Shown in pieces: positions 41,406 through 50,627 of a stretch of 64,000 bases of DNA. A model generated the notes under the pieces. It had not been told where the DNA came from. It saw nothing but the letters and a program-made list of their open reading frames with translations, and made no database searches. The stretch lies in contig CAZFJC010000012.1 in NCBI GenBank assembly GCA_964518765.1, positions 1 through 64,000 of the forward strand. The letters are read 5' to 3'. The position numbers and the translations under genes are program-made. Within the stretch, counting starts at the first letter, position 1; each line of letters starts with the position of its first letter. This stretch comes from CAZPNX01 sp964518765. Its GTDB lineage: Bacteria; Edwardsbacteria; AC1; EtOH8.

Positions 41406-41508
41406 TCCCTCCTCGCATCCCCCGGCTCGCCCGCCCCAGCCGGCCGCTGGGCGCCCGGGGCGAAACCGCGGCAATCTGTGTTTGTTTTTCTGGTCCGGGG
41501 CTCCGGCT

Positions 41509-41823
41509 TTAGATCCTGGTGCTCACCCGTTTGCGGTCCTGACGCTTCTCCTTGAACTTCTTGACCTGGGATTCTATCTTCTTGGCCGCCATGTCGACGG
41601 CGCTCTCCATGCTGGTGGAGACCTCCTTGGCCGTCAGCCTCTTGCCCCGGGGCAGGTGCACGGCCACCTCGGCCTGGTGCCGGTGCTTCTCCCCGGTGAG
41701 GATGACCCTGGCCTCCAGGATGCGATCGAAGAAGTGCTCCAGCTTGGCCATCCTCTCCTCGACCTCGGCCCTCAGGGCGTCGGTCATCTCCGGGTAATGC
41801 CGGGTGGTGATGTTCAGTTTCAT
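41509..41823 (-). CDS. hpf: Short-form ribosome hibernation promoting factor / RaiA family
   Basis: This 104-residue protein has the family start MKLNITTRHYPEM and the Lys-rich helix AAKKIESQVKKFKEK. The long-form C-terminal dimerisation domain is absent. It binds the 30S subunit and stabilises inactive ribosomes. Its ATG overlaps the lipA stop (ATGA). The hpf-hprK order matches the classical rpoN neighbourhood. Confidence 0.93.
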   Translation of the reverse strand: MKLNITTRHYPEMTDALRAEVEERMAKLEHFFDRILEARVILTGEKHRHQAEVAVHLPRGKRLTAKEVSTSMESAVDMAAKKIESQVKKFKEKRQDRKRVSTRI

Positions 41824-42743
41824 GTTGTTCGCTCCTTATGTTGGCTGATGTTGTATTCCGTTTTCGACGTTATCTCTTCATAGAGCTCGGCCGCCCGGTA
41901 GGAGCTCCTGACCAGGGGCCCGGCGCATACCGCCATCCCCAGCTTCCGGCCGTGACTCTCCAAATCCTGGAATTCCTCCCACCCCCAGAATCTGGTTATC
42001 GGCCGGTGAGAGGATGAAGGAGCCAGATACTGGCCGACGGTGGCCGCTCTGCATCCGGCCTTGGCCAGATCCTCCAGCGCCGCCGACACCTCCGAATGAT
42101 CCTCTCCCAGGCCCACCATCAGGCCGGACTTGGTGGCCAGACCCGATTCCGCAGCCTCCTGGATTATCCCCAAAGAACGCTGGTAATCGGCTGCTGGCCT
42201 GACCTCGGGGTAGAGGCGGGGCACGGTCTCCAGGTTGTGGTTGAGGACGTCTGGCCGCGACTCCAGTATCCTGGCCAAAGCCGACCGATCGCCCTGCAGG
42301 TCTGGTATCAGCACCTCGATCCTGGCCCCGGGGCTGCCGGAGCGAATGGCGGCTACAGTGGCCGCGATGTGTGCGGCGCCGCCGTCAGGCAGGTCGTCGC
42401 GGGTGACCGAGGTGACCACGGCATAGGACAGCCCCAGCATCGCCACCGCCTTGGCCACCGCCTGCGGCTCGCCTGGATCGAGCTTCTTCGGCTGTCCCTT
42501 GGGCACGGCGCAGAAGGTGCAGCGGCGGGTGCAGGCCGGTCCCATCACCAGGAAGGTGGCGGTGCCTTCGGAGAAACACCGGTTGCAGTTGGGGCACTTG
42601 GCCGAGCGGCAGACCGTCTCCAGACCCAGGCCTTCCAGCGTCGCCCCCACCCGGTGCCGGGCCGGATTCATCCTCAGCTCCTGTTTGAAATCGGCTGAAA
42701 GACGGATTCTGTTTGCGTTATCGGTCGCCATGGCTGCCATCAA
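41820..42743 (-). CDS. lipA: Lipoyl synthase
   Basis: This radical SAM enzyme inserts two sulfurs into protein-bound octanoyl groups; 307 residues, normal length. Auxiliary cluster C45-x4-C50-x5-C56, radical SAM cluster C71-x3-C75-x2-C78, and the C-terminal RSSYRA with the Ser ligand are all present. Start codons at residues 1, 2 or 5 are all possible, none with a strong ribosome binding site. lipA between rpoN and hpf is not the usual arrangement; lipB is not in the window. Confidence 0.96.
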   Translation of the reverse strand: MMAAMATDNANRIRLSADFKQELRMNPARHRVGATLEGLGLETVCRSAKCPNCNRCFSEGTATFLVMGPACTRRCTFCAVPKGQPKKLDPGEPQAVAKAVAMLGLSYAVVTSVTRDDLPDGGAAHIAATVAAIRSGSPGARIEVLIPDLQGDRSALARILESRPDVLNHNLETVPRLYPEVRPAADYQRSLGIIQEAAESGLATKSGLMVGLGEDHSEVSAALEDLAKAGCRAATVGQYLAPSSSHRPITRFWGWEEFQDLESHGRKLGMAVCAGPLVRSSYRAAELYEEITSKTEYNISQHKERTT

Positions 42744-42800
42744 AAGGTTATGCGTTTAGGCGGCACGGGCTATGGCTGGTCGAGGGGACGGTCGAAAGGA

Positions 42801-44189
42801 CTAGCGTTTCCGCCTGAGCCGGGTGGGCAAGATTTTTTCCTCCTCCCGGTACTTGGCCACCGTCCTTCGGGCGATGTTGATTCCCTTCTGCTTGAGAAGC
42901 TTGGCTATCTGTCCGTCGGTCAAAGGCTTTTTGGGATCCTCGCCGGTCACCAGCTCGGCGATGGTGGCCCTCACCCCGCGCGACGAGTCCAGGCCGCTTT
43001 CGGTCTTCAGCCCCCCGCAGAACAGGGAGCGCAGGGCCACCACCCCGTGCGGGGTCAGGGCGTACTTGTTCTGCACCGCCCGGCTGACGGTGGACTCGTG
43101 CATCCCGATGTCCTGGGCCACCTGCCCCATGGTCATCGGTCTGATGGCCTTGGCCCCGCTCTCCAGAAAGCCCCTCTGCCTGGCCACCACCGCCTCCAGG
43201 ATCCGGCCGATGGTCCGCCGCCGCTGCTCTATCATCCTGACGATGAAGCGGGCCGCCTCAATCCTTTTGGCCACGTAGGCCCGGTCCTCGGGGCTGGAAG
43301 CCTTGGCCTGCCTCAGGATCTGCTTGTATCCGGCGGCCAGCCTCACCCGGGGCACCACCCCGTCGTTGGTGATCACCTGATAGCCCTCTCCCACCCTCTC
43401 GATGATGACGTCGGGATAGATGTAGCAAGCCTCCTCGCTGTCCAGGCCAAAGCCCGGGCGAGGGGAGAGCCCGGCGATCATCCGTTGGGCCCTGACCACC
43501 TCGGCCGTGGTGGTCTTCAGGGCCCGGGCGATGGCCGGGATCCTCTGGCGCTCCAGCAGATCGAAGTGAGAGGAGACTATCCGCCAGGCCAGCGTCCCCT
43601 CCTTGCCCTGCCTGGCCATCTGGATCAGCAGGCATTCCCTGATGTTCCGGGCCCCGATCCCCGGCGGGTCCAGGCCCTGGACCAAGGCCAGCGCCCGCTC
43701 GGCCTGCTCCAGCCCGCAGCCGGCCTGCTGGGCGATCTCGTCCAGGGGGACCTTGAGCAGGCCGTCGCTGTCCAGGTTGCCGATGATGGCCTCGCCCAAC
43801 GCCAGGTCCTCCCCGTTGTCCGAGGCGATGCGAAGCTGGCTTTTCAGGCTCTCCTGCAGGTTCTCCCGGCAGGCGATGACCGGAAATCCGGTGACCTCGG
43901 GCGTGGTCTCGCAGGACTGTGGGACGGATTCCATCTCCTCCTGAAGATAGTCCTGCCAGTCGATTTTATCATCGGCCTCCTGGGGCTCAACCTCCGGCTC
44001 CTCTCCCTCCTTCTCCCCTGGCTCCTCGCCCTCGGCCACCTCCTCCAGCATGGGGTTGACCTCCAGCTCCTGCCTCACCAGCTGCTGCAGCTCCAGGGTG
44101 GGTAGCTGAAGGAGCTTTAGAAGCTGCAGCATCTCCGGGGCCAGTACCTGCCTCAGCTCGCCGCGCAGCTCCATCCTCGGCGGCGTCAT
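42801..44189 (-). CDS. rpoN: RNA polymerase sigma-54 factor
   Basis: This protein has 462 residues. Region I is Gln/Leu-rich (LQLLKLLQLPTLELQQLVRQELE). An acidic region II and a core-binding region follow, then HESTVSRAVQNKY (helix-turn-helix), and the RpoN box ARRTVAKYREE near the end. It directs transcription from -24/-12 promoters with AAA+ activators, none of which is in the window. The ATG overlaps the upstream stop as ATGA, with GGAGGAGGG before it; the frame is open far upstream but that part is the antiparallel/out-of-frame shadow of the LPS gene. Confidence 0.97.
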   Translation of the reverse strand: MTPPRMELRGELRQVLAPEMLQLLKLLQLPTLELQQLVRQELEVNPMLEEVAEGEEPGEKEGEEPEVEPQEADDKIDWQDYLQEEMESVPQSCETTPEVTGFPVIACRENLQESLKSQLRIASDNGEDLALGEAIIGNLDSDGLLKVPLDEIAQQAGCGLEQAERALALVQGLDPPGIGARNIRECLLIQMARQGKEGTLAWRIVSSHFDLLERQRIPAIARALKTTTAEVVRAQRMIAGLSPRPGFGLDSEEACYIYPDVIIERVGEGYQVITNDGVVPRVRLAAGYKQILRQAKASSPEDRAYVAKRIEAARFIVRMIEQRRRTIGRILEAVVARQRGFLESGAKAIRPMTMGQVAQDIGMHESTVSRAVQNKYALTPHGVVALRSLFCGGLKTESGLDSSRGVRATIAELVTGEDPKKPLTDGQIAKLLKQKGINIARRTVAKYREEEKILPTRLRRKR

Positions 44190-45277
44190 AGGCCCTCCTC
44201 CCCGAAGAAGGCGCCCTTGGCCTCGGCCGGGATTTTGATCCTGGACAGCCGGCCCTCGGTGAAATAGAACTCCATCACCCGGCTCTGGACCATGTTGCGG
44301 CCGCGCTTCCCCCCTTTCTCGTACTGGTGGTAGAGGCTCCACACCCGGCCGGACGTTCTCGCCCGGGCTATCCGGCCGTCCCGGAACTCGGCCCACAGGC
44401 TGTCGCAGCGTATCAGGTCGGTGTCGCCGGCCGAGGCGGCGAACTGGCGCAGGGCCACCGAGTCGAAGGCCTCCAGCCCCTTGACGGTATCCCCTTCGAA
44501 GGACAGGGTTATCAACCCGGCCCGCATGTCGGTGTTGGGCTGCCACACCCGGGGCGACCCCTCCATAACCAGCCTCCCCTGTTCCCGGTAGTAGGCGGCC
44601 CGTTCGCACCAGGCCTGGAGCGTGTCCTGGACGTAGTGCACCTGTCCGCTGGCTACGGCCATGCTCCCCTGGCGGTAGACCTCCATCCTCTCCGAGGTGA
44701 CTGTCCTCGTCCGATCGCTTCCCCGGTCCTTGACCTCCAGCCTGGGCCGGCCGGTGAGCAGGCCGTAGCCCTGCTGGTGCCAGTACTGGCCGAAGTCGGC
44801 CAGGGCCTGCTGGAGGCCGGAGCTGTCGGCGATCCGCACCCGGCCGTAGGCCTCGCTGCGCGCCGCCTCCCGGAAGTAGGCCAAGGAGTCGGCCGACAAA
44901 GTCCACTGAGGGTCGCGGGCCACTGGCTGGCCGTGCATCACCGCCTTGCTCAGCTCCTTATAGTAGCAGGCCCGACTTCCCGTCATCTGGATGTCCCGGT
45001 CGGTGAGCGACACCCTACCCCAGACCTCGGCCTGCTGCCTGAGGGTGGAGACCCAGGCGCTGTCGCCGCGGAGCACGGTCGAGCCGTGGACGATCTCCAC
45101 CTGCCCCAGGAGCCGGGTCACCTTGTCCTTGCCCAGCAGCTGGGCCTTCATGGTGTTGGCCGACATCAGATAGGGCTGGGAGGTGTCGGGCCGGTGCTGT
45201 CGCCAGTCCGGTCGCGGGGCCGAGCCGTTCCCGGGAGGCGATGCCATGACGGCCAGCACCATGGTCAATATGATCAT
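44186..45277 (-). CDS. LptA/OstA-like LPS transport protein
   Basis: This 363-residue secreted protein (hydrophobic start MIILTMVLAVMAS) has repeated OstA/LptA-type beta-strand units: GQVEIVHGSTVLRGDSAW, GRVSLTDRDIQMTGSRACYY, LSADSLAYF, GQVHYVQDTLQAWCERAAYY and GSPRVWQ. These beta-jellyroll repeats carry LPS across the periplasm. It is longer than typical LptA (about 180 residues). The ATG overlaps the lptC stop. The ATPase lptB, normally between lptA and rpoN, is missing here. Confidence 0.82.
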   Translation of the reverse strand: MIILTMVLAVMASPPGNGSAPRPDWRQHRPDTSQPYLMSANTMKAQLLGKDKVTRLLGQVEIVHGSTVLRGDSAWVSTLRQQAEVWGRVSLTDRDIQMTGSRACYYKELSKAVMHGQPVARDPQWTLSADSLAYFREAARSEAYGRVRIADSSGLQQALADFGQYWHQQGYGLLTGRPRLEVKDRGSDRTRTVTSERMEVYRQGSMAVASGQVHYVQDTLQAWCERAAYYREQGRLVMEGSPRVWQPNTDMRAGLITLSFEGDTVKGLEAFDSVALRQFAASAGDTDLIRCDSLWAEFRDGRIARARTSGRVWSLYHQYEKGGKRGRNMVQSRVMEFYFTEGRLSRIKIPAEAKGAFFGEEGL

Positions 45278-45834
45278 CGGAACTCGCCCAGATCGTTCAA
45301 CAGCTCCTTCTGGCCCTGGACGTTGCGCTTGAGCTCGATCTCCTTGAGGTCCGGGCTGGCCTCCAAGCCCTCGCCCGTCAGCCAGTCGCCCCCCCGCTCC
45401 AGCCTGACGGCGGCCTCGGTGTAAAGCCGCCGGGCGGCGTTGTTCCATCGGATGTAGCTGGTGGTCAGCACCAGGCTGTCCCGGCCGGCGATGACCACGT
45501 TGTGGCGCGCCTCCATGTCGCGGCTGGCGGTGTTGACCATGCCGCGGTCGGCCGTCAGGGTGGCGCTGATGCTGTCGCCGGCCTCGCGGTAGAAGTCGAT
45601 CTTCAGCTTGGCCAGGTCCACCTCCTGCCGCTGGCTGAAGCTGTTGGCCTCCTCGGCCGTCATCACCCACACCTTTTTCCCCAGCAGGGTCTCGGTCAGC
45701 CGGAAGCCGGCGATGGTCTGCGAGGGGATGGTGTCCCTGGCCGCCAGACCCCGGTCCTCGGCCGGCCCCTTCTTCCCCGGACATCCCGACAGCGGCAGGG
45801 CCGCCAGCAATAATACTATATATTTATAGTTCAT
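45274..45834 (-). CDS. lptC: LptC-like LPS export protein (lipoprotein form)
   Basis: This 186-residue protein has lipobox LSGC instead of the usual single N-terminal membrane helix. The LptC-type jellyroll follows: TETLLGKKVWVMTAEEAN, LKIDFYREAGDSISATLTADRGMVN, MEARHNVVIAGRDSLVLTTSYIRWN and WLTGEGLEASPDLKEIEL. It links the inner-membrane LPS extractor to LptA. Coupled to the lptA-like gene by ATGA. Confidence 0.85.
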   Translation of the reverse strand: MNYKYIVLLLAALPLSGCPGKKGPAEDRGLAARDTIPSQTIAGFRLTETLLGKKVWVMTAEEANSFSQRQEVDLAKLKIDFYREAGDSISATLTADRGMVNTASRDMEARHNVVIAGRDSLVLTTSYIRWNNAARRLYTEAAVRLERGGDWLTGEGLEASPDLKEIELKRNVQGQKELLNDLGEFR

Positions 45835-45905
45835 GTATCCTTGCGGCTATAAACCTTCCCTTTTCCCCTTTAACCTTGGCCCTGGTCCCTGGCCCTCGTC
45901 CCCGG

Positions 45906-46814
45906 TCACCAGGGTTTCTCCGTCCATCTCAGGTGCATCCAGGCCCATTGTCTGACGTCCCATTCTATCAGCCGCTCGACGGCCGCTGTCTGTCGCCGCA
46001 CCTCCTCCAGGATCTGAAGTTCCTTGTCGCCCTGCGGGGAGCGATCTATCTCCGGAAGGATGGTTATCCGATGGCGGCCGTCGGGCAGCCTGTGGACGGC
46101 CAGGGGCACCACCGCGGCCCCGGTCTTGAGGGCCAAGGCGGCGGCGCCGGTCGGCGTTTTGGCCGGGTGCCCCATAAATTGGACCTCGACGCTGGCCACC
46201 CGGGTGTCCTGGTCGATAAGTATCCCCAGCGCCTGGCCCTGGCGAAGCGACCGGATCGCCTCCCTGGCCCCCTGGTCCCGGTCGATGACCCTCACCCCCC
46301 ATCTGGAACGGGCGGAGTTCAACAGCCTGTCAAGCCTGGGATCGTAGACCTTCCGGCCGATGACGCTGATCCGATAGCCGCGCTGCGAAAACCAGGCCGG
46401 TATCAGCTCCCAGCAGCCGATGTGGCCGGTGACCGCTACCACCCCCCGTCCGCGGCGGTAAGCCCGGTCGAAATGCTCCAGGCCGGAGACAACGACCATC
46501 GATTCGACCTGCGTTCCTGACTGCCTGGGAAGGCGGATGGCGTCTACCGCATTCAGGGCCAACTGGCGGAAGACCTCCCGACCTAGAACCAAGCGGTCGG
46601 ACCTTTCCGGAAAGACCAGCCTCAGGTTGAAAAGGACCTTGTCCCTCTCTTTAGGCAACAGTCTCCAAGCCAGTTTCGAGAGGAACCCGGCCAAGGCAAG
46701 GCACCAGGCTTTCGGCAATAATTGGAAAAAGAGCAAAAGGGTAAAGATCAGGATGTATTGTAACTGGCGCCGCCAAAAACGCACAGCAAAAAACATACTT
46801 ACCATTTTCATCAT
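45906..46814 (-). CDS. Lipid A acyltransferase family protein (LpxL/HtrB-like)
   Basis: This 302-residue protein has an N-terminal membrane anchor (about 18-32) and the HxxxxE catalytic motif in TGHIGCWEL, plus IDQDTRV and FMGHPAKTPTGAAALALKTGAAVVP. Such enzymes add secondary acyl chains to Kdo2-lipid A at the inner membrane. Several Met codons within the first 7 residues could be the start. The neighbours lptC, kdsD and kdsA support an LPS role. Confidence 0.9.
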   Translation of the reverse strand: MMKMVSMFFAVRFWRRQLQYILIFTLLLFFQLLPKAWCLALAGFLSKLAWRLLPKERDKVLFNLRLVFPERSDRLVLGREVFRQLALNAVDAIRLPRQSGTQVESMVVVSGLEHFDRAYRRGRGVVAVTGHIGCWELIPAWFSQRGYRISVIGRKVYDPRLDRLLNSARSRWGVRVIDRDQGAREAIRSLRQGQALGILIDQDTRVASVEVQFMGHPAKTPTGAAALALKTGAAVVPLAVHRLPDGRHRITILPEIDRSPQGDKELQILEEVRRQTAAVERLIEWDVRQWAWMHLRWTEKPW

Positions 46815-46848
46815 ATAAATTTATCACAGGAAAATGGCCTTTGCAAGA

Positions 46849-46880
46849 GAAAAATGCCCCAAACTTTATTTCGGGGCATT
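46849..46880 (-). terminator. Rho-independent terminator after kdsD
   Basis: On the minus strand the stem AATGCCCC / GGGGCATT with a 12-base loop is followed by TTTTTCTC, about 65 bases after the kdsD stop. Confidence 0.75.
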
Positions 46881-46945
46881 CGTAATGCTTTACTTAACAA
46901 AACGTTAATGCAAATTATGCAAAATATGTGCCATTAAAATACTAT

Positions 46946-47917
46946 CTATATTACCCCAGCCTTCATGATGTCGTGCAGATGGATGATGCCCGCCGGCCTC
47001 CTCTCCCTGTCCACCACCAGCAGCGATGTCACCCGGTGGTCCTCCATCAGCTGGGCCGCCTTCACTGCCAGGCTTTCTCGGTCGATGATCTTGGGGTTTT
47101 TATTCATGACCTCGGCCACCTTCAGGCTCATGATGTCGTCGGTCTTGGCCAGCAGCCGCTTGAGGTCCCCGTCGGTGATCACCCCGGCCAGCTTGCCACC
47201 CTCGTCCACCACCGAGGTCACCCCACGCTTGGCCGTCATCTCCAGGATGGCCTGTTTCATGGTGCTGTCGAGCTTGACGACCGGGACGTCCGCGCCCGAT
47301 AGCATCAGATCGGAGACCTTGAGCAGCAGCTTCTTGCCCAAGCCGCCCCCGGGATGCAGGCCGGCGAAGTCCTCGGGGGTGAAGCCCCGCTGTTCCAGCA
47401 GGGCGATGGCCAAAGCGTCGCCCATGGCCAGGGCGGCGGTGGTGCTGGTGGTCGGCACCAGGTCGTGGGGGCAGGCCTCCTCCTTGACCGAGACGTCCAG
47501 CACCACGTCGGCGTGGGCCGCCAGGGGCGCATCCGGCTTTCCCAGCAGGGCCACGATCCTCACCCCCCGGCGCTTGAGCATGGACAGCAGGGCGTAGAGC
47601 TCGTCGGTCTCGCCGCTCTTGGAGATGATGACGGCCGCGTCCCCTTTGCGCACCAGCCCCAGGTCGCCGTGGAGGGCGTCGGTGGGGTGCAGGAAGAAGG
47701 CCGGGGTGCCGGTGGAGGTCAGGGTGGCCGCTATCTTCTGTCCGATGAGACCTGACTTCCCCACCCCGGTGACCACTACCTTGTTCCTGGCCGCCAGGAG
47801 CAGGTCCACCGCCTCGGCGAATTTCTTATCCAGTCTTGCAGCCAGTTCCCCCAGTTCCCTGGCCTCGGCCCGGATGGCCTTCTTCCCCAGGGCTACGATT
47901 TTCCTCGAGTTGTTCAT
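46946..47917 (-). CDS. kdsD: Arabinose-5-phosphate isomerase (Kdo pathway)
   Basis: This 323-residue enzyme converts ribulose 5-phosphate to arabinose 5-phosphate, the first step to Kdo. The SIS domain has VTGVGKSGLIGQKIAATLTSTG, FLHPTDALHGDLG and SKSGETDE. Two CBS domains follow (about 200-320). ATG 47917 gives the family N-terminus; the frame extends upstream into the intergenic repeat. kdsA lies about 2 kb upstream on the same strand. Confidence 0.96.
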   Translation of the reverse strand: MNNSRKIVALGKKAIRAEARELGELAARLDKKFAEAVDLLLAARNKVVVTGVGKSGLIGQKIAATLTSTGTPAFFLHPTDALHGDLGLVRKGDAAVIISKSGETDELYALLSMLKRRGVRIVALLGKPDAPLAAHADVVLDVSVKEEACPHDLVPTTSTTAALAMGDALAIALLEQRGFTPEDFAGLHPGGGLGKKLLLKVSDLMLSGADVPVVKLDSTMKQAILEMTAKRGVTSVVDEGGKLAGVITDGDLKRLLAKTDDIMSLKVAEVMNKNPKIIDRESLAVKAAQLMEDHRVTSLLVVDRERRPAGIIHLHDIMKAGVI

Positions 47918-47939
47918 GCTTACTTCTATAATACTAGAA

Positions 47940-48012
47940 TCCGTCACTCCTGCATAGGCAGGAGTCCATATAACTAACCTGGATCCCCGCTTTTGCGGGA
48001 ATGACCGGGTAA
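47940..48012. repeat. Dispersed GTCACTCC/GGAATGAC element
   Basis: It contains two hairpins, ACTCCTGCATAGGCAGGAGT and CCCCGCTTTTGCGGG, between CGTCAC and ATGACCGG ends. It fills the kdsD-muiA spacer. Confidence 0.65.
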
Positions 48013-48024
48013 GTGCGGGAATAT

Positions 48025-49713
48025 CTAAAACCCGCTGACCGCTATCCCCCGCGGGTACTCCACCTGGTACTCCAGGGCCATCTCCTGCTCCTGCTGCGGG
48101 GCTAGCCGCATCTTCCACTCGATGATCCCGTTCGGCCTTTCCTTAATCCCCCACTCCTCTTTCTCGTCATCGAACTTCGGAGATATCAATTTGACCTTGA
48201 TCTGGTCGTTTTTCGACACCGGGTACTGCTCATAGACTGTGATTAGCTCGTCGTCCTTCTTCAGGTTCTTCACCTTGATCGAGTAGGCATAGGTCTTTTT
48301 TACCCTCTTCCCGTCCTCGGTCAGATCTTTCAGTTTCTTCCGGGTGATCTTGATCCCCTCGTCCACCCCCAGCGAGGCGTCGAACTTCTCCGACGGAATG
48401 ACCGTTCCTATGGCCGAGCCCCCCACGAAGTTGTTCCCGAAGAAGACGTTGATGTCGCCGGCCATGAACGGGTATTCGGTGGTGTTGGTCACCTTGGCCC
48501 GCAGGTAGGCGTGAGGTTTTAACCTGGGCACCGCTGTGTACTCGAACTGCGCCTCCAGCTTCTCGAAGGCGATCGGTATCTTGTGCGGCTCCCCGTCGGA
48601 CGGAATGTCGTTCATCCCCGGGGTAGCGAAAACGTACGAGGTGCCCATGGCCTCAACCTCCGAGGCGGCTATCCCGATGTCCTCTCCACGGCCGCCGCGC
48701 GCCTCCAGGGTTGTTTGCTCCATGTCCACCGGCATAGGCTCCTGGGCTAGGTTCATCTGCATCTTTGTCTGGGCCACGTTTTGCCTGGCCTGCAGCTCAG
48801 CCGTTCCCTTGCGGTAGGCCTGTCTGGCGATGTCCAGGTACCAGGCGGAGACGGTCGGCATCTCGCCGGACACCGAGGGCCGGGCGGTGGACAGCACCAC
48901 CTTGACGTCCTTCCAATCCTCCCCGGTCCTCTGGTAGATGACACCGTAGTAGGAGAACTCCACCTCCTTGCCCTCGGGGCTGACCCTGATGTCGTACACC
49001 GGGTGCCAGGCCGCGCCCATCATCATGTAGGAGACCTCCAGCTCCAGGGTCCCGGCCCGCTCAACCGTCAGATTGACTGCGATCGTTTTCCGTGTCGTCT
49101 GCCCGCCCGAGGAGATGCGAGCCAGCCGCTTCTGGACCGCTTCCATCCTTTGCTCCAGGGATTTCCTGGACTTCTCCAGCGCCCGCACCTCCCTGTTCAG
49201 CGCCTCGTACTTGGAGTCGTAGAACCCGAATAGGCTCATCCACTGGTTGACCGAGGGCATGGGCGCCTTGTCCTGCTCACGGGAGCGTGAGTCCGAGGTG
49301 CTTGCAGTTTTGATCCTCTCCAGGAAGTCGGTCTCCTTGTTGATCAGGTCGAGCCGGTCGTTCATCGACTGCACCTGCTCCCGCAGCTGGCTGAGAGTGT
49401 CCTCCAGCGCCTTGTAGGCCCTATTGGTCAGGGTGTCCAGGTACTGGGTCTCCACCTTGACCCCGGAGATCTTGGCCTCGGCTGAGCCCGAGCCCGAGGC
49501 CCGCACCGAGTTGTCGAAAAGCCCGGCCGGCAGGTCGGTGAACTTCACCAGGTGCTCGCCCGGCCCGTAGGATTGCTTGTGGACCCGGGTGATCTCGCAG
49601 CGGTCGTTATAGACCACCGCCTGGCCGATCCTGGCCCTCTGCTCAATGACCTGGACGCCGAAGGCGCCGGCCGCCATAGCCAGCAGGGCCAGGGGCAAAG
49701 CGATTCTCTTCAT
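48025..49713 (-). CDS. Secreted MuiA-family (DUF4139/DUF4140) protein
   Basis: This 562-residue protein has a signal peptide (ALPLALLAMAAGAFG). The N-terminal domain (VVYNDRCEITR...FTDLPAGL) matches DUF4140, followed by a long coiled coil (about 95-210). The C-terminal domain (AAWHPVYDIRVS, TGEDWKDVKVVLSTARP, and an end like EYPRGIAVSGF) matches DUF4139. The family name comes from a mucoidy inhibitor; biochemical function is unknown. Position between kdsA and kdsD hints at the envelope. Confidence 0.85.
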   Translation of the reverse strand: MKRIALPLALLAMAAGAFGVQVIEQRARIGQAVVYNDRCEITRVHKQSYGPGEHLVKFTDLPAGLFDNSVRASGSGSAEAKISGVKVETQYLDTLTNRAYKALEDTLSQLREQVQSMNDRLDLINKETDFLERIKTASTSDSRSREQDKAPMPSVNQWMSLFGFYDSKYEALNREVRALEKSRKSLEQRMEAVQKRLARISSGGQTTRKTIAVNLTVERAGTLELEVSYMMMGAAWHPVYDIRVSPEGKEVEFSYYGVIYQRTGEDWKDVKVVLSTARPSVSGEMPTVSAWYLDIARQAYRKGTAELQARQNVAQTKMQMNLAQEPMPVDMEQTTLEARGGRGEDIGIAASEVEAMGTSYVFATPGMNDIPSDGEPHKIPIAFEKLEAQFEYTAVPRLKPHAYLRAKVTNTTEYPFMAGDINVFFGNNFVGGSAIGTVIPSEKFDASLGVDEGIKITRKKLKDLTEDGKRVKKTYAYSIKVKNLKKDDELITVYEQYPVSKNDQIKVKLISPKFDDEKEEWGIKERPNGIIEWKMRLAPQQEQEMALEYQVEYPRGIAVSGF

Positions 49714-49726
49714 TCTCCTCCTCTCG

Positions 49727-49790
49727 TTGTCATGCCGGCGAAGGCAGGCAACCAGAGAAAAGCCATGGATTGCCTCCTCCGGAGAAATGA
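49727..49790. repeat. Dispersed GTCATG...ATGACA element
   Basis: Starts TTGTCATGCCGGCGAAGGCAG and ends CTCCGGAGAAATGACA, with complementary ends and internal palindromes. Located between kdsA and the MuiA-like gene. Same general type as 47940-48012. Confidence 0.5.
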
Positions 49791-49796
49791 CACTGT

Positions 49797-50627
49797 TTAT
49801 TGTATATATCGCTTGGCTATTTCGTTTATTTCAATCAAGCTCTCCAGCAGCCGCTCCAGCCTTTCTAGCGGCAGCATGCTGGCCGCGTCGCACTTGGCCT
49901 GGCACGGGTTGGGATGGGTCTCGATGAAGATGGCCTCGCAGCCGGCCGCCGCTCCGGCCCGGGCCAGCGGCTCGATGAACTCGGGCGACCCGCCGGCCGG
50001 GTCGGATGACGGTTTGCCGTACTTCCTGATTGTATGAGTGACGTCGAAAACCACCGGGTAGCCGAAACCTCGCATAATCGGCAGGGATTTGAAGTCCACC
50101 ACCAGGTTATGATAGCCGAAACAGGTGCCACGTTCGGTCAGCAGGATGCGGTCGTTGCCCGCCGCCTCGATCTTTTTGACGATGTGCCCCACATCCTCGG
50201 GAGCCAGGAACTGGCCCTTTTTGACGTTGACCACTTTGCCGCTCCTGGCGACCTTGAGGGTCAGCTCGGTCTGCATGCACAAATAGGCCGGTATCTGGAT
50301 GACGTCCAGCACCTCGGCCGCCGGCCCCACCTCCTCAGGGTAGTGCACGTCCGACAGAACCGGCACATCAAAGGTATGTTTAACCTTTGCCAACATCTTC
50401 AAACCTTCGTCGAGCCCCGGCCCTTGGTAGGACTTGGCCGAGGAGCGGTTGTCTTTCCTGTACGAGGCCTTGAAGATGAAGGGCATCTTCAGCTTATCGG
50501 CTATCCTCTTGACCTCCTCGGCCGTCTTCAGGACCACCGATTCATCCTCCAGCACGCAGGGCCCGGCGATGAGGGCCAGGGGTGAGTTCCCACCGACGTT
50601 TATCTTACCGATCTCAAGCGTTTTCAT
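49797..50627 (-). CDS. kdsA: 3-deoxy-8-phosphooctulonate synthase
   Basis: This 276-residue enzyme condenses PEP with arabinose 5-phosphate to Kdo-8-phosphate. Motifs are AGPCVLEDE, FKASYRKDNRSS, GTCFGYHNLVVDF, DVTHTIRKYG and IETHPNP. The Cys24 in AGPC indicates the metal-dependent class (metal-independent forms have Asn here). Its start overlaps the TPR gene by 14 bases. Confidence 0.97.
   Translation of the reverse strand: MKTLEIGKINVGGNSPLALIAGPCVLEDESVVLKTAEEVKRIADKLKMPFIFKASYRKDNRSSAKSYQGPGLDEGLKMLAKVKHTFDVPVLSDVHYPEEVGPAAEVLDVIQIPAYLCMQTELTLKVARSGKVVNVKKGQFLAPEDVGHIVKKIEAAGNDRILLTERGTCFGYHNLVVDFKSLPIMRGFGYPVVFDVTHTIRKYGKPSSDPAGGSPEFIEPLARAGAAAGCEAIFIETHPNPCQAKCDAASMLPLERLERLLESLIEINEIAKRYIQ

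Noticed and set aside
44187..44906. Upstream extension of the rpoN reading frame
   Set aside because: The frame is open but encodes Gly/Arg-rich sequence overlapping the lptA-like gene; the RpoN region I begins right after the ATG at 44189 with a good ribosome binding site.
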